Part shown: positions 1 to 5,047 of the stretch, one piece after another
Position numbering within the stretch: position 1 is the first letter of the stretch
How the letters are laid out: each line of letters begins with the position of its first letter
NCBI GenBank assembly: GCA_003158705.1
Contig: PMKX01000165.1
Span: forward strand, 1 to 9,113
Direction of reading: 5' to 3'
DNA from: Actinomycetota bacterium
GTDB taxonomy: Bacteria > Actinomycetota > Thermoleophilia > UBA2241
DNA length: 9,113 nucleotides
The notes under the pieces: generated by a model
The model's input: the letters and a program-made list of their open reading frames with translations, nothing else
Told to the model about the DNA's origin: nothing
Database searches by the model: none
Made by a program: the position numbers and the translations under genes

Positions 1-1
1 C

Positions 2-1408
2 GGCTTCGTCTTCTACTGGCTGGCGCAGTTCGTGAGCTACAACGTGCTGGTGGTCGTCTCCACCGGTGCTTTGCCGGTGCTCTACTACCTTTACATGCGA
101 CGTGCGTATGGCAGCACCAGCTACTGGCCGGCTATCGCTTTGGCAGCGGTGTTGGTCATCTACCTCTCCAACGGTCAGGATCCGTTCCTGTTCGCCTTGT
201 CGTTCACGTTCGGCGCCATGGTGCTGCTCGCCTACGGTCGGCCCATGCTGGCCACGCTGCCGGCGGCGGTAGCCCTCTTCGCCAACCCGTTGGCCATCGT
301 GGTCGGCGCCGTATTCCTCCTGGCGGCGTTCGCCGCCCAGCCGGAAGTGCGCCGGCGCTACCTGTGGTTTGCCCTGTGGCTGGTGCCGTTCCTTGCCGTC
401 CGGGTGCTCATCGGCATCCTCTTCTACGAGAAGGGGACCTATATGTATCCGACCGCCGAGATCATCCATTTCGTCGGCTTCGGTGCCTGCGGGTACTTCC
501 TGGCCCGCATGTCGTTCGATCCCGCGCGCAGGGCCAAGCAGACCTTGTTCCTCACCTTCGCCGTGGTCGCCGTGGCGGTCGCCCTGGTGCCCGGCAATCC
601 GGTCGGCTGGAACGTCGGCCGCTTCTTCTTCATCTTCGGTGTGCCGCTGCTCTTGGACGTGCGCCGCGTCTACCTGCGCAAAGCCTTCACGTCGGTGATG
701 ATCGTCGGCTTCGCGCTGGGCCAGCTCACCTCGCCCTTCTCACACTTCTTCCGCGTGCACGACATGCCCTCCACCACGGCCGCCTTCTTCGCGCCGGCGC
801 TCGACTTCGCCGCCGCCCACGACGACCCCAACTACCGCTTCCATGTGGTCGCCCTCGACACGCACTGGGAGGCGTACTACTTCTCCATCAACGGCTACCC
901 GATCACACGTGGCTGGTACCGGCAGTCCGACGCGCTGCACAACCAGGTCCTCAGCGGCGAGTTCGACGAGGCCGCCTACGTAGCGTGGCTCAAGGACATG
1001 GGCGTGAAGTACGTGTTCTTACCCAACGCGCCGCTTGATTGGAGTGGTGGTCGCGAGGCCGGCATCCTGAGAAGCTCGGCGCAGTTCACGGTGGTCTACG
1101 AGAGCCCGCAGTGGACGATCTTCAGGCTGCACGATCCGGAGCCGCTGGTGGTGTCGCTCGACGGCGGTCGTCCGGCCGACGTGCTCTTGCTCGAGCACCA
1201 ATCGCTCTACATGCACGTACCGGCCGCCGGACGCTACCTGGTCAAGGTCTCCTACTCGCCGTACTGGGAGATGCGCGCTGGCGCCGCTACGCTCTCGCGC
1301 GGCGCTGACGACTTCCTAGTGCTCGATGCGAGCGCGCCAGGTTACTACGGGATATGGGTGAACGTCTCCCTGCAGTCGTCGTGGCGGGAGCTGATCCGCG
1401 TCTTCTGA
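2..1408 (+). CDS. GT-C-like polytopic membrane protein (PTPS-related family), N-terminus outside window
   Basis: The frame is open to the left edge, so the GTG at 32 is probably not the start. Alignment with the paralogue at 8427 puts the first codon in the window at about residue 80 of that protein, so the start lies some 240 bases upstream and the full protein would be near 550 residues. In-window residues 1 to about 235 hold eight or nine hydrophobic segments; the rest is a soluble, probably extracytoplasmic region ending in a beta-rich domain (GRYLVKVSYSPYW). This layout fits the membrane proteins annotated as 6-pyruvoyl-tetrahydropterin-synthase related, which resemble GT-C glycosyltransferases acting on lipid-linked sugars in the membrane; the pterin name is historical. 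The conserved first-loop acidic residues would lie in the missing part, so catalysis cannot be judged. The substrate is unknown. The gene converges on the minus-strand gene at 1416 with a 7-bp gap and no visible terminator. Confidence 0.85.
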   Translation, partial: GFVFYWLAQFVSYNVLVVVSTGALPVLYYLYMRRAYGSTSYWPAIALAAVLVIYLSNGQDPFLFALSFTFGAMVLLAYGRPMLATLPAAVALFANPLAIVVGAVFLLAAFAAQPEVRRRYLWFALWLVPFLAVRVLIGILFYEKGTYMYPTAEIIHFVGFGACGYFLARMSFDPARRAKQTLFLTFAVVAVAVALVPGNPVGWNVGRFFFIFGVPLLLDVRRVYLRKAFTSVMIVGFALGQLTSPFSHFFRVHDMPSTTAAFFAPALDFAAAHDDPNYRFHVVALDTHWEAYYFSINGYPITRGWYRQSDALHNQVLSGEFDEAAYVAWLKDMGVKYVFLPNAPLDWSGGREAGILRSSAQFTVVYESPQWTIFRLHDPEPLVVSLDGGRPADVLLLEHQSLYMHVPAAGRYLVKVSYSPYWEMRAGAATLSRGADDFLVLDASAPGYYGIWVNVSLQSSWRELIRVF

Positions 1409-1415
1409 CCGTGCG

Positions 1416-2366
1416 TCAGCTGGGCGCAGCGGGCTTGGCGGGGCCGGCGACGGACGTTGCGGTCGATGCGCGACGCCGGTTGCGCCACCAGGTCCAGGTC
1501 GCCGTGGTCGCGGCGCCGAAGCCCGTGATCCACACGAGCGACCAGGCGGCGATGCCGGCGTAGGGGATCAGACGCAGGCAGTGCAGCAAGACGACGCCGC
1601 CGACCGCCGCCGCCAGGAAGCGCTGGCGCGGCGCTCGGGCGGCTCCCACCAGACGGCTGCCGAGCACGGCGCCCATGCTCGTGTAGCCGAAGAACAGCGC
1701 CACCGGCACCACGACGAGCAGCCACGGGATGAGGACCGGACTACCGATGACCGAGATGAGCAGCAACACGCTCGAGACAGGCACGATCACGAGCGCCATG
1801 AGCGCTCCCCAGCCGAGCGACGCCCAAGGGTGCTGCTCGACACAGTCGCGGACGGCTGTCACCTGTCGCGGGGCGAAGAGCGTGCACAGCACGGCGACCA
1901 GGGCGTAGAGGATCGTTGAGGCGACCCAGCCGATGAGGGTGCCGGCGCGGAAGGGATGCCAGACGGGCTCGCCGAGCAGTGCCGAAGCGGCTCTGCCAAC
2001 GATCCCGAAGCGCCTGGAGAACACATGGCCGTGTACGGCGGAACCCGGCTGGCGGTCGACGTGGCCGCCCATGCTGATGGCGTTGCCGAGCACGAGAGCG
2101 GTCGGCAGCAGCACGACGTTGCCGGCCACCGCTACCGCCGAGCCGCGCACCGTGCCGGCGACGATCACGTCGCCGCCCACGGCCACGGCGTTGTTGACCA
2201 CGTCGTCTGGGGCTACCGTCACGTCGTGGCCGACAGCGAAGATGGTGCCGCTGTGTGGCGCCGGTGTGGCCGTGGGCGAGGCGGCCGAAGCTGTACCGGC
2301 GCAGCTCAGCCACGCTGCCAGAAGAAGGGTGGCGAGTACCGCCAGGCATGTGGTGGGCCGGTTCAC
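1416..2366 (-). CDS. Exported protein with bactofilin-like repeats and C-terminal membrane segments
   Basis: 316 residues from a GTG start; a GAGGAG lies 8 bases upstream, which supports this start. Residues 1-28 look like a type I signal peptide ending ASA-A; Cys22 is not in a proper lipobox. Residues about 40-115 are short repeats of the AVAVGGDV / AVAVAGNV / AISMGGHV kind, with V, G and A at regular spacing of 16-19 residues, as in the beta-helix of bactofilins (polymer-forming cytoskeletal proteins). Residues about 140-285 hold roughly four hydrophobic segments, and the tail (about 290-316) is basic then Ala/Pro-rich. Bactofilins are usually cytosolic; a signal peptide plus membrane domain means the repeats probably face outward, perhaps as a small scaffold or sensor at the membrane. 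The function is inferred from fold only. It is divergent from the BlaI-type gene and has its own promoter candidate. Confidence 0.85.
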   Translation of the reverse strand: MNRPTTCLAVLATLLLAAWLSCAGTASAASPTATPAPHSGTIFAVGHDVTVAPDDVVNNAVAVGGDVIVAGTVRGSAVAVAGNVVLLPTALVLGNAISMGGHVDRQPGSAVHGHVFSRRFGIVGRAASALLGEPVWHPFRAGTLIGWVASTILYALVAVLCTLFAPRQVTAVRDCVEQHPWASLGWGALMALVIVPVSSVLLLISVIGSPVLIPWLLVVVPVALFFGYTSMGAVLGSRLVGAARAPRQRFLAAAVGGVVLLHCLRLIPYAGIAAWSLVWITGFGAATTATWTWWRNRRRASTATSVAGPAKPAAPS

Positions 2367-2374
2367 AGACGGGT

Positions 2375-2380
2375 CTCCTC
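2375..2380 (-). promoter_or_regulatory. Ribosome binding site of the bactofilin-like gene
   Basis: Minus-strand GAGGAG, 8 bases from the GTG at 2366. It decides in favour of this GTG start. Confidence 0.8.
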
Positions 2381-2398
2381 GAGTCGAGCCTGGGCAGC

Positions 2399-2427
2399 AC
2401 GCTACCTTGGCCGTCGCCGACGGTCAA
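2399..2427 (-). promoter_or_regulatory. Candidate sigma-70-type promoter of the bactofilin-like gene
   Basis: On the minus strand TTGACC (2427-2422) and TAGCGT (2404-2399) are separated by exactly 17 bases. TTGACC matches five of six consensus bases, and TAGCGT fits the TAnnnT pattern. Transcription would start near 2392, giving a leader of about 25 bases that contains the ribosome binding site. The spacer and the -35 box lie inside the palindrome at 2405-2429, which suggests repression by a dimeric regulator. Confidence 0.6.
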
Positions 2428-2429
2428 GG
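2405..2429. promoter_or_regulatory. 25-bp near-perfect palindrome, probable operator
   Basis: The element is centred on base 2417. Eleven of twelve mirrored pairs are complementary: outer arms CCTTG / CAAGG, inner arms CCGTCG / CGACGG, one mismatch (G2410 / T2424). It fills the spacer and -35 hexamer of the minus-strand promoter and lies upstream of both predicted transcription starts. It is therefore unlikely to be a terminator or a leader hairpin and looks like a DNA-binding site. The regulator is unknown; the adjacent BlaI-type protein is the nearest candidate, although the sequence is not the TACA/TGTA type known from staphylococcal MecI and BlaI. Confidence 0.65.
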
Positions 2430-2444
2430 CCCGCCGAGGGCAGC

Positions 2445-2470
2445 GCAAACAGTCGTCTTGCAAACTGTCG
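2445..2470. repeat. Tandem 11-bp direct repeat over the blaI-like promoter -35
   Basis: GCAAACAGTCG (2445-2455) and GCAAACTGTCG (2460-2470) match at 10 of 11 positions with a 15-base period. The second copy overlaps the TTGCAA -35 candidate of the rightward promoter. ACAGT and ACTGT within the two copies also form a small inverted pair. The position suggests a regulator site; this is inferred from sequence only. Confidence 0.45.
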
Positions 2471-2486
2471 GCACGATGGTTAGAGT
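2458..2486 (+). promoter_or_regulatory. Candidate promoter of the BlaI-type gene
   Basis: TTGCAA (2458-2463) and TAGAGT (2481-2486) are separated by 17 bases; each matches four of six sigma-70 consensus bases. Transcription would begin near 2493, leaving an untranslated leader of about 137 bases. The moderate match and long leader lower confidence. Confidence 0.45.
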
Positions 2487-2593
2487 ACCGGGTTGGGAGA
2501 TGCCACTGCAGGATGCGGTACGAGCAGGATGCGGGGGCATGCTCCACTCCGTCGCTCTTCTGTTTCGTATTCGTGCGTGGTGGAAGACGACGA

Positions 2594-2601
2594 ACATATG
2601 T
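2594..2601. promoter_or_regulatory. ACATATGT dyad, possible BlaI-type operator
   Basis: A perfect 8-bp palindrome, ACA-TA-TGT, lies 28 bases before the BlaI-type start codon and 15 bases before its ribosome binding site. Known MecI/BlaI operators of staphylococci contain ACA-n2-TGT dyads flanked by T and A; here the flanks are A and C, so the match is to the core only. In this position a bound dimer could block elongation or initiation of its own gene. Confidence 0.35.
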
Positions 2602-2616
2602 CCACGGCGGTCGGTC

Positions 2617-2621
2617 GGAGG
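2617..2621 (+). promoter_or_regulatory. Ribosome binding site of the BlaI-type gene
   Basis: GGAGG, 8 bases before the ATG at 2630. It fixes the start inside a longer open frame that runs back to 2255. Confidence 0.85.
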
Positions 2622-2629
2622 TTTTTCAA

Positions 2630-2992
2630 ATGGCTGAGTCAGCACCAAAATGGCAGCGCAAGGGTCGTAGTCGTGACCTCACCGGTCTCGGCTGGCTAGA
2701 GGCCGAGATCCTGCGCATAGTCTGGGACAAAGGTGACGTCACGGTACGCGACGTGTACGAAGAGCTGCGTCTGCGGCGGCGGATCGCCTACACGACCGTC
2801 ATGAGCGTCCTGCGCAATCTGACGGTCAAGGGACTGCTCATCCAGGACAAGAGTGTGCCGGCGTACGTCTACAAGGCCGCCGTCACCGACGAGCAGGTCG
2901 CGCGCGGCATCCTCGATGCCGTGGTCGACAAGATCATGGGGGGCAACGTAGCGCCGCTTCTCGCCTACCTCGAGAAGGCGAAGGCCAAGTGA
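2630..2992 (+). CDS. BlaI/MecI-family transcriptional repressor
   Basis: 120 residues, the usual length for the family. Residues about 18-82 form the winged helix-turn-helix: a first helix around LEAEILRIVW, then TVRDVYEEL, then the typical recognition-helix region AYTTVMSVLRNLTVKGLL, and a beta wing ending AYVYKAAV. Residues 85-120 are the helical dimerisation tail. Such proteins bind operators as dimers and in staphylococci are cleaved after the partner sensor BlaR1/MecR1 is acylated by a beta-lactam. No BlaR1-type gene and no beta-lactamase is visible here, so the signal is unknown; many non-staphylococcal members regulate other things. The next gene, 45 bp downstream and in the same orientation, is a DUF885 metallopeptidase-like gene, probably cotranscribed. 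Operator-like elements upstream suggest control of itself and of the divergent gene at 2366. The family call is firm; the target set is inferred. Confidence 0.92.
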   Translation: MAESAPKWQRKGRSRDLTGLGWLEAEILRIVWDKGDVTVRDVYEELRLRRRIAYTTVMSVLRNLTVKGLLIQDKSVPAYVYKAAVTDEQVARGILDAVVDKIMGGNVAPLLAYLEKAKAK

Positions 2993-3037
2993 CCCTTCGG
3001 CGCTGAGCCTCCGCGAGCAGCGGACGGGGCGGCAGCG

Positions 3038-4675
3038 GTGGACGCGCTGAACGACAACATACAGGGGATCCTCGACGACCTCACGGCCGCCGATCCCCCG
3101 CTGGCGACCACTCTCGGCCTCACGGCGGGCATGGAGCGCTTGCCCTCCTACTCGCCTGCCTCCGTGCGTGCCTTGCTTGCGGCATTGAAGGCCCGCCAGA
3201 CCGCTCTGGAGCCGCTCCTCGCCCAGGACCACGACGTGGAGCGCGCCTTGGACGCGTTCATCGGCGTGCAGATGGTGCGCCGCGTCGCGCGGGACTTGGA
3301 GCTGCGGGCCGTTCATCGTCGCCGGCCGAGTCTCTACGCGGACACTATCGCCACGGCCCTGCTCATGCCGATGCTCAAAGACGTGGCGCCGCTGGACGAT
3401 CGCTTGACCGCCGTGGAGAAGCGGCTGGAGGCCATCCCCGGGTTCCTCGAGGAGGCGCGGGCCAACCTGGCGCCCACGCTGCCTGTCGTGGCGATCGAAA
3501 GCGCCGTCGAGTTCACCGGGGCCCTGCAGGACCTCGTGACCGACACCGTCAAGCGCTTCGCCCGCGACTCTGGCCACGAGGGCATGTTCGACGAGGTCTC
3601 GGTCGCGGCGGCGCACGCTTTGGCCGGGTATCGCGACTATCTCAACGACGCTCTTCTGCCCGCGGCCGCCGGTGACGGGGCTGCGGGGCGTGACGTGCTC
3701 GAGGACATACTGCGCTACGAGCACGTGTTGAAGGAGACGCCGGAGCAGATCGCCGCCGCCGGCCGGCAGATGATGGAGGAGACGGCCGCCGCCATGGCCG
3801 CACTGGCGGCCGAGATGGGCTTCGGCGACGTGCAGTCGGCGGTGGCCGCCGTGCAGGCCGACCATCCCCGAGCCGACGACCTCGTCGAGGCGTACTCGCG
3901 GGCCGTGGACGAGGCGCGGCACTACGTCGTCGAGCACGACTTGGTCACGCTGCCCGAGGGCGAGGAGCTCAAGGTGGAGGCGACGCCGTCGTTCCTGCGC
4001 CCCGTGCTGCCGTTCGCTGCCTACGAGGCGCCTGGTCCCTACGAGACACGGCAGCGGGGCTTCTACTGGGTCACGCCGCCCCGCGAAGGCATGAGCTCCG
4101 AGAAGCTGGACGAGGCGCTCAAGAGCCACCCCAACGCCTCGTTGCCGACGGTAGGGGTGCACGAAGGCTACCCCGGCCATCACGTACAGCTCACGCGCGC
4201 CAACCGTGCCCCTACGCTGGCCCGCCGCCTGGCCGGACTGCCGATGGGGGGCACGCTCCTGGTCGAGGGATGGGCCTTCTACTGTGAAGAGCTCATGGAG
4301 CGCGAGGGCTTCCTGAGCTCACCTGAGGTGCGCCTCATGCGGCTCAACGACCAGATCTGGCGCGCCTGCCGAGTGATCCTCGACATGGAGCTTCACCTGG
4401 GCACGATGAGCTTCGCGGAGGCGGTCGACATGCTCGAGCGCACGGCCCACATGGGTCGCTACGAGGCCGTGCTCGAATGTCGCCGCTATCTGGAAGAGCC
4501 CGGTCAGGCGATGAGCTACCTCATCGGCAAGCGCGAGGTCGTGAACCTGGCGCGAGACTACGCGTGCCAGCGCACGACCTCGCTCAAGGCTTTCCACGAC
4601 GCTTTGTTGGAGTGGGGCTCGCTCTCGCCCAGCGTGATCCGCTGGGGCATGGGCCTCGGCCCACGACCCTTCTGA
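3038..4675 (+). CDS. DUF885 family protein, putative zinc metallopeptidase
   Basis: 545 residues without a signal peptide, so probably cytosolic. The N-terminal region (DPPLATTLGL, residues 19-28) is typical of the family. The signature HEGYPGHH spans residues 375-382, and EGWAFYCEE at 410-418 supplies the downstream acidic residues. These resemble the HExxPGH and later Glu of gluzincin-like metallopeptidases, so H375, E376, H381 and E410 are plausible zinc or catalytic residues. The substrate is unknown, although peptides or peptide-like amides are likely. GTG 3038 is the first start codon after the in-frame stop of the BlaI-type gene at 2990-2992, and the next is an ATG near 3131; the ribosome binding site is weak. 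The full-length domain with intact motifs suggests a working enzyme. Its place behind the repressor suggests shared transcription. Confidence 0.9.
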   Translation: MDALNDNIQGILDDLTAADPPLATTLGLTAGMERLPSYSPASVRALLAALKARQTALEPLLAQDHDVERALDAFIGVQMVRRVARDLELRAVHRRRPSLYADTIATALLMPMLKDVAPLDDRLTAVEKRLEAIPGFLEEARANLAPTLPVVAIESAVEFTGALQDLVTDTVKRFARDSGHEGMFDEVSVAAAHALAGYRDYLNDALLPAAAGDGAAGRDVLEDILRYEHVLKETPEQIAAAGRQMMEETAAAMAALAAEMGFGDVQSAVAAVQADHPRADDLVEAYSRAVDEARHYVVEHDLVTLPEGEELKVEATPSFLRPVLPFAAYEAPGPYETRQRGFYWVTPPREGMSSEKLDEALKSHPNASLPTVGVHEGYPGHHVQLTRANRAPTLARRLAGLPMGGTLLVEGWAFYCEELMEREGFLSSPEVRLMRLNDQIWRACRVILDMELHLGTMSFAEAVDMLERTAHMGRYEAVLECRRYLEEPGQAMSYLIGKREVVNLARDYACQRTTSLKAFHDALLEWGSLSPSVIRWGMGLGPRPF

Positions 4676-4681
4676 CGGAGC

Positions 4682-4831
4682 CTAGAGAGCCCGGCTGAGC
4701 ACCCTGCGGTCGCGACTGCGGCGCGGCGTCGCGCGGCGTTCGTCCTGACGGCGCTCCTGCACATAGTGCGTGCAGGTGACGCAGAGCGCGCCGCAGGCCA
4801 AGCGCGTGTCGACGGCAGCGACACAGATCAT
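4682..4831 (-). CDS. Possible small Cys-rich protein (49 aa), unrecognised
   Basis: A minus-strand frame with strongly G/C-biased third codon positions. ATG 4831 has GAGG six bases upstream; an alternative GTG at 4873 would give 63 residues but has no clear ribosome binding site. Four cysteines (residues 3, 12, 16, 19, spacing C-x8-C-x3-C-x2-C) precede a basic Arg-rich tail, so metal binding is conceivable. It ends 6 bp from the stop of the DUF885 gene, the same tight convergent spacing seen at 1408/1416, which slightly favours a real gene. Against it: no family is recognised, the length is short, and high-GC DNA makes chance open frames common. Confidence 0.3.
   Translation of the reverse strand: MICVAAVDTRLACGALCVTCTHYVQERRQDERRATPRRSRDRRVLSRAL
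4756..4776. repeat. Short perfect inverted repeat (7-bp arms)
   Basis: CCTGCAC (4756-4762) and GTGCAGG (4770-4776) are exact inverted copies with a 7-base loop. It lies between the convergent DUF885 and kinase genes, where a terminator would be expected, but there is no T tract on either side. It also falls inside the possible small gene, so it may be chance. Confidence 0.3.
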
Positions 4832-4897
4832 CGCGAGCCTCACGGATGTTCCCTGCTCGTCCACGTGATTCACTCTAAGAGTACGGTGGGGAGGCGT

Positions 4898-5047
4898 CTA
4901 TCTCCTACCTGTTGCCTGGAACGTGCACGCCGGCGCGCCTGGGCGCCAGTCCTTCAGGTGGCTGCGGACTGCGGCAAGCACCTGGGTAACACGAAACGGC
5001 GTGGTGACGTAGCCCTCGATGCCAGCGGCGCTCCAGGTCGGCGGCCG
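4898..5047 (-). pseudogene. Remnant of a response-regulator receiver domain (C-terminal part)
   Basis: Directly after the kinase stop codon, in the same frame, 49 sense codons run to a TAG at 4898-4900. The stretch AAGIEGYVTTPF followed by RVTQVLAAVRSHL matches the beta-5 / alpha-5 end of receiver domains, usually written aGaeGYvtKPF...LlaavrxhL. The phosphoacceptor Asp half is absent, there is no start codon or ribosome binding site, and the conserved Lys of KPF is Thr. Codon third positions are mostly G/C, as in a former coding region. It is best read as the residue of a response regulator, or of a receiver domain once fused to the kinase, left by a deletion or frameshift. A neighbouring frame reads AADLERR just before the conserved part and could join to AAGIEG by a small frameshift, but that is speculative. 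Confidence 0.6.

Noticed and set aside
2255..2629. N-terminal extension of the BlaI-type protein
   Set aside because: The extension has no family resemblance, covers the divergent promoter region and the first codons of the minus-strand gene, and the GGAGG before ATG 2630 fixes the start.
2696..4183. Long minus-strand open frame (495 codons) opposite the DUF885 gene
   Set aside because: It is an antisense frame of a gene with clear family motifs; its translation is His/Arg/Gly-rich without domains, a usual effect of high G/C codon bias.
4676..5047. RNA genes, CRISPR repeats or insertion-sequence ends in the gap after the DUF885 gene
   Set aside because: No tRNA-like fold, regular repeats or terminal inverted repeats with target duplications were seen; the gap holds the possible small gene, a short hairpin, an 11-bp ACTCT-A-AGAGT palindrome at 4872-4882 and the receiver remnant.
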